From assembly GCA_035582835.1 (NCBI GenBank), contig JAYKAV010000311.1:1326067-1390066 (forward strand): a stretch of 64,000 nt of DNA, written 5' to 3'. Origin of the DNA: Phoebastria nigripes. Lineage: Eukaryota; Chordata; Aves; Procellariiformes; Diomedeidae. Positions 11,180 to 24,414 of the stretch are shown piece by piece. The notes under the pieces are model-generated. The model did not search any database, was not told the DNA's origin, and saw nothing but the letters and a program-made list of their open reading frames with translations. How positions within the stretch are numbered: position 1 is the stretch's first letter; the number at the start of each line of letters is the position of its first letter. The position numbers were made by a program, and so were the translations under genes.

Positions 11180-14050
11180 CATATATCTGCTACGCAGAGA
11201 GAGAAAACACAATTGGTGCAGGATCTGAGCCCCATGAGAAACATAAGGATTTTTTTCCATTGCCTTTTGTGAAAATTGGATTAGATTCTTGGTGCTCATA
11301 AAAAAACATGCAGTTTATTAGAATATCATCTAGTGAAAAAAAGAAACACAATGGGAACATATGTACATTTTGTAAAACTGAAAGGCCTTTCCCCTTTCAT
11401 TTCAGCCTCAGGGTCTTCACTTTACATAATGTTATCTACAAGCAATTATAATTCTCCAGGCAACCACCATGTTGCAAGCACTGGCCACTAAATAAAAGTC
11501 TCAGAGGACAGAAGAGGGGGAAAAGCAGATAACCTGACTGAATGACAAACCTCTGTTCATTTATCAGGAATCAGAGGAAACATTTCTTTGAGCATGTACA
11601 TGTTGGACTTTGTGTGTACTTACCAACTATCTTAATGCAGTTATTAAATACAAGGTCATGACGGTATTAAATATGAAGTGCTATGGTACCACACCCAGGT
11701 GATATCTCTGGCATATAAAGGTCTGGAAATAATCTGCTGTATATCAGAGCTTTGAGCAGGGCTGGACACTGATCTGAAGGAGGGGGTGGGGAGCTGCAGG
11801 ATGCCTCCTGTGACCCCATGAAATCCACGTTTGTCACCCCAGGCAGTGCCACTTGGAGGGGAGCTACCAATTCTGATGTCCCTGAACCTTCCTGGTAAAT
11901 CTATGCATTTTGTCATTCCAGGCAGGATAGAAAATGAAGCTCCAGGCTACTTTTCTCAAACCTGAGCTTTGTTACCCTGTGACAAATAGCATTTTGGTAA
12001 AACTCTCAGTTTGCAGCCAAATAGGTTGTGCAGTATCATGTCAATGTGCATTTTTCCAGGTTATCTCAGCAAAGAAAAGTATAGGATGCACTTCTTTAAA
12101 ACTTGGAAATGATGGTGATGAACATACAAAATCTTTAAATCTGGAAATGCATCACTGTGATGCATTGAAGTACAGCCTAATAAACTGCAAGCAGGGTTGT
12201 TACAGCGTGGTGGTGATGTGAAATTTTCTAAACGTTAATGAATGTAGTAATATTCCTGTAAAGCTCTTATTCTGCATGTGAATTTTAAGATTTTGAAAGG
12301 AATGTTCTACTCTATGGTCGCAGGCTTTTCCAAAAGGACATCTGATTCCAGTTATTGGCAGTCTCTGCTTCCAGCCTGAGTATTACAGTTTGATATGGAG
12401 AAAGAACGCATATGGAAAGAGCGGGTGTTTAGATCACAGGTCTTAACTGAATCGCTTTCAGGATATGGTTCAGAATTTCATTTTAGTTCAGACTGAATCA
12501 GAATTAATTTTGTAGAGTGTTTTACATGGTTTTGTGGTATTTGTATGGATCATTCATTCTTATTTCTGGTCTGATAAGACAAGTAGTCTTATGAGATCCT
12601 GTTTTCAGATTAATGAGCTGAAGTCATGTACCTTTCATGGTTTGAATAATACATGTCACTGAAGACACAGGGACAAGTTCTTAGTGTCTTGATGATTTAT
12701 ATTGCTGCACACCACTGTCTTGGCACGTTGAAATCTACAGCACACAAAATGTGACGGTTCTGTCTTTCACGTACTGATTATTACTTTAAAACTCTGTAAA
12801 ATAATCAAGGAAGTGTGAGAAGTCATAAGGCTACCTTCTTGTCACGTGATACGAATTAATTTTTTTGTTTTTGTTTCCCTGAATGGTCTATCCCTGGAGC
12901 AATACTTCTGTAAATAAACACTTGATGGAGAAGTGAGAATCGTTTGAGAGAGTTCCAGAAGTTTTCATATTTCCTGCAGATTTTCCCTGTTTGGAAGACA
13001 CAAATCTGCTGTTCTATATTATGTCAGGCTTGCAGCAGGTTTGAAAGGCCATCTGTAGCAAAGGTACTGTCTTATATCATGCTCTTTCCCTTCCAGTGCT
13101 CTAAGAGGAGACATTGAATGATTTGTGGGAATTTTCCTGAATTCCTAATACTCACACCCTTCATGATTTTTCCAGATTAAATAAATTATTAAATGACTAG
13201 CGCTCATTTTGACCATATGACTGGATTTCTCGAGCATTGGCAGAGGTGTATCTCAATACACCTCCCTAACCAGGAATCACTGGAGTCGTTTGAGGGCTAC
13301 ATGGTACCCCTGTGAAACACCATGTTGTGTTGAGCAAATACTCTTGTTTGACAGCCCATCTTTAGAGTTGATGCTGGAGTCCAGATCCTCAAGTACACTG
13401 AGGCGCCTAACTTCACTAAACTGAGGATTAGGGCCTAACTGTTTATCCTGGCAGGTGTTTCTAGCCATAAGCCAGAGGAGTGGGTGCAGATGGAGAATGA
13501 GTTTCTTTTCCACTTTTAGAAATAAGCATTTGAGCTGAGGAGGGAAGCACACTGAAAGTTTCTAAGACATTCCTCTGCACAGCTTGAGGATTTATCTCTC
13601 TGTTAGACAGAGCCTAATGCATTTCACTGTGTTCTCAGCAAAGCAGTCTTGGTTCTGTCCTTGCGCACTTTGGGAGCCCATGGCTTCATTTTTTCAAGCC
13701 CAGTGATCTGTCTATTTCTACCTGAGGCTTCTGATGTGCTTCTGATAAGCTACAATTACAGGTGAACAGGTAAAACAAGAATTCAAGGGCATTGCTGAAA
13801 TGCTGGGCTCAGCATCCCTTACTCCTCCCCTTCTATCACCACCTTTGTTTTTCTACGTTAAGAGCATAACAGCAACTGAGAAAAAAAAAATCATAGACCC
13901 ATGCCATTCTCTGCCTACTTATCTGGAACTCATTAGAGAATATGACTACTTTCCATTTGCATGAGAAAAAAAAGAGGAGTAATGTTAAAGTCCATTGAGA
14001 AATGTGAGTTAGATAGTAGTAAGATGTATTCAGATACGACACTAATGATA
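11180..14050. other. Noncoding stretch, no gene seen
   Basis: There are only short open frames (up to about 95 codons) without recognisable domains. A 21-bp near-perfect palindrome at 12146-12166 is listed separately. No RNA gene or repeat family was recognised. Confidence 0.5.
12146..12166. repeat. 21-bp palindrome
   Basis: The arms AATGCATCAC and GTGATGCATT are perfect 10-bp inverted complements flanking a single central T. The symmetry stops exactly at the arm ends. It could be a dimeric transcription-factor site or chance; no family was assigned. Confidence 0.8.
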
Positions 14051-14080
14051 GGGATGGATGGATGCATGGATGTATGGAAG
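14051..14080 (+). repeat. (GGAT)n microsatellite
   Basis: Imperfect tetranucleotide repeat built from GGATGGATGGATGCATGGATGTATGG, with two interrupting bases. Confidence 0.85.
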
Positions 14081-17000
14081 TGATTTCTGCATAGTAAAGT
14101 TAGAGTTTCCAATATGAAGCTTTATTTTTCACTCTCCTCCCATAAATTTAGCCTTTAGAGTGGAAATGGATACATTTTCCTGACATAATATATTACAGAA
14201 AGGCCATAGATTTCATGGTCATTTTAAGTCAGAAATGCACCAGAAAGATGCAGTCCTGTCCACCCTCACATTCAATTTCTTGTTAGCACCTTCTTTTCCT
14301 TCTGCTGCACCTGCACCCATGCAGCATGCACTAAACAAGGTCCCACGGGTGATATGGACTAAAACTAACTTGCAGAAAAAGAAAGGGTGCCAATCTCTCC
14401 CTCCCCACTCCATCCTCCCAGGCTAGTTGTGCATAGATCCATAGTGATTTTTCTAGCACTGAGTGAGAGATAGTAGTGGGCGATCAAAAGGCAGAGGAGG
14501 AGAGATAGTGGAGAATGATTCTTCAAGCTTTCTGCCTACATATCTACCTATGGCAGGACCCCCTCCCCCCCCACGCTGGGGGGCCTCTTCTGCTCTGCTA
14601 GACCTCTGCAATTCTTTTTCTTACAAAGNTAAAATACTGCTTTGTTTCTTTATGTAGCTGTGTGTATATGCTTATGTGTGGAAGTACGTAAGTGCGTGTA
14701 GGAGACCTGATATTTCAATAAGAAGGTAAATATTTGTGACCCATACCTGGTGAGAAGTTTACTCCAGTATCTCAACAGGGTTGTTTGAGAGATTAACTCG
14801 TCATTGCTGGAATATGAGGTCCATTGCCAACTGCTTTGAAAGTAGGTGCTTTCCCCAGGAAAGCTGGGGTCATCGTGATACCAAATGGTACAGTGATGCA
14901 GATCTGTAACACAAACATGAGAGCTCTTGCCCTTTTCTGCCCCCAGCCTGCTTTGCACGTATTCCCTGTCATACGATGCGGCAGTCTTGTGACTGCTCAG
15001 CCTTTCTTCTCCCCCACATCCACACTCAGGTTTCACATGGCTCTGTAATCTCCATCTCCACCAGGTCGCAAAAGGTGAAAAAAATGCAAGTTCAGCTACA
15101 ATGGCAGTCCCAAGCCAGCTCACTTATAAAATAACATAAAATGGGAGCCCTGCAGAGCTCGGTCCATTCTGTCTCACAAATCCCAAAGGAAGAGTCATTA
15201 GGGGGACCATCGGGGTTCATTTCATTTTCACCTTTGGTGCCTTTTCATATAAGCCTGGAGTTTAGCTGATTTCTGATAACTCCAGCCACAGTTGGTGGGC
15301 AGGCAGTTCCTTCCAGGGGAAGATACCAACGTCGTTATGAAGGCCTGCCTTATGTGCACTACTCCTCAAAGGCTGAAAGCAAAGTATACCTGCATGCAAA
15401 CAACAGCGCTGAAAAAGATCAGATGACGCTGGCTGATTGCTTTCAGCTAAGTGATCCCAAGCAGGGTGGCTGGTAGCACTTATTCTTGCCCTTCTAATTC
15501 AGCAAAGAAAACCAGAAAGAGCCTATTTTAACAGCCTGTGTCTCTGCTTGGTGTTTGAAGTAATGAAAGCTCTGAAATGTATTGCTGCTACAGGCAGGAA
15601 TTAGCAAGAGATCAAGTGTGCCCAAAAATATTCATTCAGTGATGTGAAATTCATGCAACATTTGTGTTGTGACCCTGCTGGATAGGCTGATGCACCATGT
15701 GAATAGGCAGGCACCTGGAAAGAGCAGACATTGTTGTTGATATACACACGTATATATATACATCTATCTAAACTTTGTATTTACTGAGCTGACGATTGTC
15801 AGAAAGGGGAAATGCAATCTGTTCGTTTCAAAAAATCAAACAATGACTACTGAAGAAAAAATTTGTACTGTTTCCTCAGGTCTGTTTTCAAGTGCAGTTT
15901 CATTGATGGACTTGGTTACAGCACAAGCCACTCCCTGTATCCTTAAGGAGCATTTAGGTCATTGCCTCATCTGAAGTACAAGAGCTTCTTGAAGCAGTTT
16001 ACACAGCAATCTCATTCTCCGATCACCATGTCAGCTACATTTCCAGAACTCAAGAGGCTGTAGAAACTGCCCACGTGTACAGTTGGATCCTGCATGATTA
16101 ATCCATGCTACTGAGATGACCTACGTCAGCTTGCAATCTGTGCAGAATCTCACCTTGCAAAGAACAGAAAGAAAAATCAACAGTGTTTACAGTAAGAGAA
16201 ATAATCCCCAGATATTGCTCTAGAGCTGCCACTGCTAGCCAGGGAGCTTTCCATACAGTCCTCAGTTTACTTCCCTGCAGCCAGCTCTGCAGCTTGCCCC
16301 ATGCACAGCACCACAGACTTCCACCAAACCTTACAGCACCTCTTTCCCAACTCCAGGTGTGGTCCACAGTCCACCTCTGATAAGTCCACCACCTTTCTGC
16401 ACAGCCCGACAATCCACTTTGTCCCAGTCCCATGAACAACCCTACAGCTTAACTCTCCCACCCCTGGAATGCATCCTCAGCATATTTCCCCTTCAATGCA
16501 TGCACGACTCTCTACAAAGCTCTGCACCCTATCTCCCAAAGTCCTACCTCCTTCACAGTCTGCTTGTCAGTCATGTCATTGCCAGAGCAACAGCTAGGTG
16601 CTAGGATCTTGGGAGCTGTGTATTGCTGGCACTTTTTTGAAGTCCATGATTCCTACGTGCTTGGTTTGTGTGTTGCCAATTGAACGAGGCTCCAGCGAGT
16701 GCTCTGGGGCTGCTCGAACAAAGCATTTAAGGGCATGCCTAACTTCAGGAGGAGAAGTGATGGCATTAAAGGCAACAGAACTATTCACACACTCATAAAT
16801 AAACATTTACGCCACTACTTTGCCAGACTGGGGCTGATTTCATTTGAAAATCAGCCTTACAGATGAAGCCCTTAGTGTCTGAACATTTCTCCTGCTGTTT
16901 TTAATAGAAAATGTCCTCATTTAGAAACAGGTCTTTCCCATACACACCACAGGGGAAAGTAATTATATGTGATAGAAGTCATGACTTCTAAGAGGAGATA

Positions 17001-18839
17001 CAAGGTATCTGATTCCCTGCCTTCTTTATAGACTTATGCTTAGATCATTGCTGGTTTAATTAACTCTTAAATTTTAATTATCCTGTGGACTATAGACCTG
17101 AATAAATGATCTGATGAACAAAACCTAGCTTTTAGGTCAGCATAGCAAAACTATTTTTAATGTAAGAGGGAGAAATTGCTCAATTTAACTACACGTTCTC
17201 AAATCCCCCTAGTCTGCTTTGACCATGTGATTTCATTAAAAGCCAGAGCAGCTCCCAGTGAAACAAGTCACATGCTCAGGATGAAGGGAGATGCATCCTT
17301 CCTGCAGTACCTGTATCGTCACACTCGGTCCCTATATAATCATGCTGCCAACAACTGTCAGGTCTCACATGCTGAACATGAGACTGGGAAAGCAGGTGTT
17401 GTTGCTTTGCCTTTTCTCACCTTTCCCCTCCCTTCCCTTCTCCCAAATGCCCTGTATCACAAACGCCTGCTGAGCAGCACCCTGCTGCTGCGATCCCACC
17501 CACCGGGTGCAGCTGGTCAGTGGGTCACAGATCAGGTTGACCAGCTGCCTACAGCAGGGGAGCTGGGGTGTGTAGGAGAGGCCTTGGCAGCTGGGGATTT
17601 GCCATCTGAGAGACCACCACCTGTACCTGGTGTGACATGGCTTCACCATCCTGGGGTGATCCGTGGGGTTGGCTGCTTTCCCCTTCGGGGTGCTACAGGA
17701 TGGAGCAGTCTTGGGCTCCTTGGGGCAGTGATATTGCCCCGATTCTCCTTTCATACCAGTGTCATCCCACTGGCCAGCAGAGCATAAAACCAACAAAAGC
17801 AAGCTGCATTCAAAGCTATTGTCTTTTCCTGTGCCATATACATTTATCCTGTCTGTATTCATTCCTATGCAGAATGAACTAAATAGAAACAAATGAACCC
17901 CACATAGTAAATGTGTCTAGGAATTTAGCAACCCAGCTTGTGCTTCCAGTGAGATTCAGTGGTACTAAATTTGTAAGCATTTTGACATACCTGCCTTAAG
18001 ACCCTACAGAAAAAGCTGAAACCAGTATTTTAAAAAAACTTTTAAAAGAAGAGGAAGTATTTTTAAAAGCGTGTTTTCTTAAATGGGTTTCTAGAGCCAT
18101 CTGAGGAAGAATAGCCTACATTCAGCTGAGATGTGAGTGGCAGCGGCAGATACCCTGTTGAGGTGGTGGAGGCGAGAGGCATGAGGCTACGTTTGGTGCT
18201 GATACACTCACTGGGAAAGATAAACAGGTGCAAGTGGGTTTAAAGTAGAAAACTACTGAGACTTCCTTCAAATTTGGTATGCAGGGGGTGTGCAAACCAG
18301 GACAGCTTGTGCATTCAGGGGCAGGGAGGTCAAGGAAAAAGATTGGCAGGACAGAAAAACAGCCTGCTACACACACCTGAGGCTTCTGTTTGCCTTGCCC
18401 AGCATCACTGATGGCAGCTTCACATAATAACCATACAAAAAGGTATGGCACTACACAGTGTAAGGCCTGGCCAAGGGCTGTCCAGAACAGCCATGCCTGC
18501 GTAGGTGACCTATGCACAGAACAGCGTTTCCTGATGTGATGCTGACAGCTAGGCAATTTTTTACAAGCCTCCTGTTTCCAGGAGTGTTGCCCTTGGTCAA
18601 GTCTTGATGAGTTCACTAGGAGCTGGGAGTGCTCGGTACTAATGCAAATCCGTCCACTTTTGTATGAATGTAAATGTCTGCCTCAGAAAAGAAACTCTGC
18701 TCAAAGACATCCGTAAGATGCGGCTACTGGTTCCATAAATCATTTTGCTGGGAAGATGCAGTCAACCTGATAGAAAACGAAAATTAGGGCTAAGATCCCT
18801 CTTGCAGCTTTGCGTGCTGGTGCTGCAAGGAGCATCTCT
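14081..18839. other. Noncoding stretch holding several long chance ORFs
   Basis: Moderately G+C-rich in 16.1-18.6 kb, which lengthens open frames: 203 codons at 17176-17787 (+), 175 at 17365-17892 (-), 164 at 18122-18616 (-) and 157 at 14650-15123 (-). None shows a recognisable domain, and the pairs overlap on opposite strands. No splice structure supports them. A TATATATA-type run lies at about 15750. Confidence 0.5.
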
Positions 18840-20060
18840 GCATCCGAGATAGTCCTTCAGACTCGCCTTGACCGTGAGGGAAGGAACGGGTGCTCCTGCG
18901 ACGTGACTCCCCTTGGCCCCACGCAGATGTCTGCAACGGGGTGAGGATGTGCCAGCAGCTACTCAGCTGTCGCCGTCCCATCCCTGCAGAGGCCCCAGCA
19001 GAGCGGCAGGGGCACATGAGCTCAGCCCCTTGGCTAATGCTTGCCCTCATCTCCTGCTGGATTGCAGCGGCAGGGCTTTTATCTGATTGCAGAGACTGGG
19101 CTGTTAAGATGACAACTGGTTCCCAAGCTGGCTAACTGGGGCCATAGCCAGCCGCCTCCCGTCTCCCTCACCACCACCACCCACCACTGGCAGCCCCCAT
19201 GCTTCCTCCTGTCCCCACCATGGGGATGCTGAGGGAAGCAGGTGCCCCTCACCAGGGCAGCTTGCACTCACGCTGCACCATGCAGGCCTGGGCAGCCATG
19301 GCGTGGGCCACGGCACAGGCTGCAGCCGCGTGGGGTGCAGGTGGTTTGTGCAGGCTGAGGCGGGAGGCAGGCCCTCGGGTCGAGGTGCAGGGCCAGCCTG
19401 GGGGCAGGCCCTCNCTGCTGGAGCAGCTAGGAGGGGGAGACATTGCTGAAGGGGGTTGGAAAAGCCACATGGAGCAAGCCAGACCCGCTGCTGGGCTTCC
19501 CCCCGGCGTGCTGGTGTGGAGTGCAGCCGCGCGGCCTCGCTGAGCACCTGGCAGCGCCTCCCTGGCCCTCCAAAGCCCTGCGGAGGAGAAGGCAGCCCTG
19601 ACAGGCCTTGAGTCGCTGCTCACTCCCCTCACCCAAATGCTTGTTTTTAATAGCTGAACTAGCTGAATTCTAGTTAAAATCACTGTGACCAGAGGCAGGG
19701 ATAAACCCACGGGCAAGCGATCAAGTGATTAAGACCAGAAAACAAAGCCAGGCCTGCAGCACTTCGGGACAAGTCACCGGCAGCCCGACAAGGAGCTCTT
19801 TGTACTCTGCCAGGCAGCACCGTCCGCAACCCAGCCGTGCCGCAGCCGTGCTGATGCGTGCCGCGCTCTCCGAAAAACAAATCTCTGCCCGGGGGTCGCG
19901 GCTTCGCATTTTATTGAGCGTGCTGGTATTTCTATGGGGGCTTCTCTTCCCTTCCCCTCCCACTTCTTCGTGTCCATCCCTCCCCGCTGCATCGCACCCA
20001 GGCGGCACAGCAGCCCGGGTAGCCCCACCTGCCAGCCCTGGCAGCTACTAATTTACCTCC
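18840..20060. promoter_or_regulatory. CpG-rich block, candidate CpG island
   Basis: Composition changes abruptly from A+T-rich flanks to roughly 60% G+C with many CpG dinucleotides. By eye, 19779-20020 holds about 20 CpGs in 240 bp and 19260-19560 about 22 in 300 bp, an observed/expected ratio of roughly 0.65-0.9. In vertebrates such blocks usually mark promoters, often of developmental genes. No TATA box or coding exon could be assigned. On the minus strand a GTGAGT donor-like site lies at 19267-19272 at the end of an open frame, which is suggestive only. One ambiguous base lies at 19414. The CpG counts are my own estimate. Confidence 0.5.
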
Positions 20061-23000
20061 CGGGCTTCCCACAGCTGGTCAGCCTTTCAGCATTGCAACA
20101 TTATTAGCTGAGTCTACCAGAGAGGCTCGTGATCAGTAAAAGGGGCAGCTTTTATTGCAGTTGTCTGCCCTTTACTCATAAAAACACCGCCTTTTCATCT
20201 TCTTGCTGTGCTGCTTGTCAAGTTGCTGGTCAGGGAGCAAAGGAAATGCCTACTTAGACGTCAGGGAAGGTGACATGGCTGTCAAACATGCAGGCAATTC
20301 AACATCATGGGGAGCCACAGGTTGGCTGCAAAGACAGAGGCAAGTGTGGATGCATTGTGCCAAAAGTAATATTCCAGCATTTCGGAGTGAAATGTTAAAT
20401 TGGTTTAAATTAAATTGAGTTAATCACCGTGGAACTGCTGTACTGCCACGTACACTGACCTTTCATTGTACCTGGTCCCAATCCTCATCTTTTGCTGCAG
20501 CACTGAGGATCTCCACTGTGGTCAGGGATTTCCCAGACAGGAATACAGCATTGCGAAGCATCTGTCAGAGTCTGATCCATCTGCTACTTTTGCATACTTG
20601 CTCTGCGTACTTGCTCTACTGTGAGTCAGACCTAAGCAGTAAACCCAACATGCCGGCATATATATGACTACTGTGCATGCAGAGATTATCTGTGCATGTG
20701 TGCACTTGCAGTGATATAATCCTCTGTATGAAAACATACAGATGTTCTTGACCAATATCCAGATACGCAGATTATAATCACATAGCCCAGGAAGCGTGAA
20801 GGGACCCAGAAGAGAGAATATGAGAAAACTGTACTCGGCTTAAGGCTCCTTTTCCCTGCCTTAACAGTGTAGAAAGTGCAGTTAGTGTAAATGCAAANAG
20901 GGCCTGCAGAAATTTCCTCAGCAGAGTCTTATAGCACACTGCAATCAGACACACAGCTACTCCTGAGCAAATGCTTCATGCCTTAGCTGACATGTGGCAC
21001 TGAGCTAATGTAAGTTATGCAATTACCCACCAAATGGTTATCACTGAACCGATAGCTTGTACAGTAGTAGCTTTCCTGGCTAATAACTGAAAACAGAATC
21101 AGACCTCACATGAGCTGTGTAATTGTGCACTGTTTAAAATGAATTTCTATTACATGGTAGGATGGGTTATATTTACACCACAGAAGCAGATACCAAACAC
21201 AATTTTTGCGAAAATAAAATTACTATAATTATTTTGATTGTGTTGCCTAGAAAATGAGATTTTTGATTTTTATAAGAGTTTTTGAAATACATAAGGGCAC
21301 AGAAAAATTGGATAAAAAGAACAGATGTGCCTTTTTAAATGAATGTGCATTGGCCATCATGAATGAATAAGCTCAGTAACAAGATTCTCGCCCCAGAATG
21401 TTGGACACAAAAGTTAATTATCACTTTGCAACCTCTTAAATATGTCTGTAATATTCAGTCAGTCAGGATATAGCGATCTCTATGTATGATAGCATTGCAG
21501 ATGTTCCTCTCCCATGCCTCTCCGCATGCTGATCAAATGACGCTTGCTGTCCTGGAACTATATTTCATCCACATGTTCCCTCCATCCTCACCCACTCTTC
21601 CCAAGAACAACAACAGAGAGCTCTGCATGGATATATTAACAGTCAGAAAGTGATGACTGGTTACATGAGTCTGGACTTGCTCAGGCTCACAGCTGGCCAA
21701 ACAAACCTCCCTGCATGCTGTAGCCCGCTCTTCTATTGATGAATCACAAGCAGCAATTGAAGCATTTAAAAGCAATAAACTAGTTTCTACTAGCCTGCAT
21801 TTCAACCTGCTATTTTAAGGGGGATATGTTGGAGTGGGTAAAGTAGCTTGAACCCTTCTTCTCCTTTCATTAGCTCTGGCTGGTATCAGGTGGTTTGTTC
21901 ATGGCTGCAGGGCTGACAAGCTTTCCCATTTCTATCAGGACTGCACCCTGCATATATTTTCCTTTTCAGTAGTCACAGAACTTGTTGGCTGATTTGAACC
22001 AATTTTGACAACCCTCAAATATATTGCTCCTGCAAAGTTCCTGCAAGGGTCACAGGAACAGGCAGTTATTGGAGGGATTTATAAGTGAGGCTCAGACCTT
22101 CAGAAACTATGGATATTATCTGCAGAAAGAAAGAGAAAGTCAGATAAAAGCAATAAGTACAAAACATGAAGTCAGGTTTCTTACAGGGCTGTGTCTCTTG
22201 GCTGATTTAACAGACCAATATTAAGATTTTCTGTCCCCTCTCCAGATTCCCCTGCACTTTTTCACTTTCCAGATCCTCTCCAGAATAATGTTCTGGCAGT
22301 AAAAACCTTTGAGGGTTTTATTCTTATCTCGAATTTGATTCAAATCAATGCGTAAGTTCAAAAGCTAAGGGGAAACAGAGCTACATATACAGACAGCTCA
22401 CTTAGGTGTGTTTCCATTCAAAAATGATAAAAATGTGAATGAAAGAAATAATTCTTGTTTTACACCAAAGATTTTTTTTTTTTTCCTTCTGCTCGCAGAA
22501 TAACTTCATTTGTGACAAAAGGTTTTGTAAAAGCCCAGGTATTTCTCATGGGCAGTTTACAGAAGTGACCATATACTGAAAATAGTTTTAGGTTTCTTCT
22601 TCTGGTGTAGCCTTTCTCTGTTTCTCTCTTATCTGGCTGGAAATTTCAGAAATCTTTAAGCTTCAGGTTCACGGAAGGACTACCATGCAGAAACTCATAG
22701 TTATTTGCTGATCCTGGGATAGGCTCCTCATACAGTGCAGGGGAGCACTGCATGCCACAGAGTGGATAAAACAGGAGGGAAGCCAAGCTGATGGGACACT
22801 CTGACAACAGGGCTGAAACTCCTGTATTCCACTTCTCCTTGCAGGCAGGTATCTGAGTACTTTCACTTAGTATTCCCAGGCCTTAATTTACATTAGAAAG
22901 GACATATCAGTGCTCTTCCTTCAAATACACTGAGTGGACATTACACTTTTCTTCAAAACCATGACTGATGTTGGTGTTTACCTGCTTGTAAAATGTCCTT

Positions 23001-23709
23001 TTAACTAGAGTGCTCAAGGGAATGCCAGAAGCAAAGATTTCTTCCTCTGGAAATCNGGGGTTTAAATTCCCTCAGGCAGAGAAAGGACAATTTAACCTGT
23101 GTCAACTGACCATAACTCGGCTGGGCTTTTTCACCCTTTACCAGGTACGTAAAGACCTTCTTCTTCTCTGGCTATGTTTTAAAAGCAANTGTCATTGCAT
23201 TTTGAATGCAGTGTGCTCAGTTTGGGATCTTCTCAGAACACCTGCTAGATTAAGTTATTAAGGGGAGATGAGCAGGAAGAGTTCCAGTTTATTGATCCTG
23301 ATGGGGAACAGAAATGAGATGGGCTTCAAGCTTCTCATCGCTGCTAGCCTGGGGGACTTGCATGAGGAGTTTGGGCATTGCCAGGATGGGCCAGTGGCTG
23401 AGAAGGACTTTCTGGGACTTTGTTTTAAATGTTTAACTTGGGTAGTGATGTCCTTTTATTGGCCTGAGAGAATTGTTTTAATTCCTGCATGTCCCAAAGA
23501 CTACAGTTATTCTAAGTGTTTCAGCTCTTGGGAGAAAAAGCTCTGCACCAGGTGCAAAGAAGAGACAACCAAGTATCTGCACCCTGAAGNCCCCTGGGAC
23601 AATGAGGAATTCCAGCCTGCAAACTGCACTCCTTGCTGAAGATAAAGGAAAAAACTCTCAAGATCCCTGCCTGACTATCTTTTGGAGTAAAATGCTTTTC
23701 CTATCCCAA
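20061..23709. other. Noncoding stretch, no gene seen
   Basis: A+T-rich again directly after the CpG block. The longest open frame is 123 codons, at 23268-23639 (+), with no recognisable domain. A T run lies near 22471. Ambiguous bases occur near 20898, 23056, 23190 and 23590. Confidence 0.5.
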
Positions 23710-23748
23710 ATCATCGTGACCCTGAGCATCATCGTGACCCTGAGCATC
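23710..23748 (+). repeat. Perfect 18-bp tandem duplication
   Basis: The unit ATCATCGTGACCCTGAGC is present twice head-to-tail (23710-23727 and 23728-23745), followed by a 3-bp start of a third copy. Being identical, the duplication is probably recent. Its length is a multiple of three, but the frame crossing it has no coding support. Confidence 0.9.
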
Positions 23749-24099
23749 AGAGGAAGATACACAAAGCAGAAAGCTGAGACTATGTAGTGCCTTCTGTCAG
23801 TGGTCTAACCCCGCCATTGTCCCATTTCCAACTGGTGACCAAGGTCTGATACTTCAGAAAGTGGTAGGTGGGTAGGGAAGTCATCAAAATATATCTCAGA
23901 GGCAGAGAGAAGGAATTCTTTCATAGCCTGAAGGCAATCATGTGAGGTCCTCACCACTGATTGTAGGCTGTGATTTGGAGTTTCTCCCACCGAAGGACAT
24001 TTATCAGTGATTGGATCTTGTCATGCCTTTGTCAGTAAAAGTTTAAAATCTCTCTACTCTCAGATACCCATCCCATGTGCTAACACTTGTACAAAACAC

Positions 24100-24235
24100 C
24101 CAAATCACCTCAGGCTTCTTTTTTTCAGTAAACGGAATAAATTATTGTCCTTATGTCTCCCCTCCTACAGTCTGCTTGGCAGCCCACAAGTCAGCTTTGT
24201 GGCTCCCCTTTGAAACCTCTGTAGTATTTCCTCAG
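24100..24235 (-). mobile_element. Possible decayed CR1 LINE fragment
   Basis: On the + strand, the words CTTCTTTTTTTCAGTAAACG, TATGTCTCCCCTCCTACAG and TTTGTGGCTCCCCTTTGAA occur in the order and spacing of the antisense CR1 ORF2 C-terminal region (cttcttttctccaggctaaac ... ttgttgctctcctctgga). Identity is low and no frame survives. I call it only tentatively. Confidence 0.4.
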
Positions 24236-24414
24236 CCTCCCTTAACCAGCAGGGACCGGAAATGCAAGCCAGCTTCTAGCAGTGGCTAACTAATGCCATA
24301 CACTCACATCTCTACTTCTGCTTTCTAAATAACTATTAAACACTTTTGACAGAGCACTTAAAGCACTTATTAAAGGTAGCAGCAATAGTGTTCCTGAAGG
24401 TAAACCTCCACTGC

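Noticed and set aside
14650..15123. 157-codon minus-strand ORF
   Set aside because: No domain, and the frame ends in low-complexity His/Thr; no splice or promoter support.
17176..17787. 203-codon ORF on the + strand, longest in the window
   Set aside because: No recognisable domain, no splice context, overlapped by a 175-codon frame on the opposite strand, and lying in a G+C-richer interval where long frames arise by chance.
18122..18616. 164-codon minus-strand ORF
   Set aside because: Cys/Pro/Ser-rich composition without a domain or coding signature; best explained as chance.
23268..23639. 123-codon + strand ORF containing Cys-x-x-Cys-like spacing
   Set aside because: The Cys pattern does not fit a known zinc-binding module, and an ambiguous base and nearby stops surround it.
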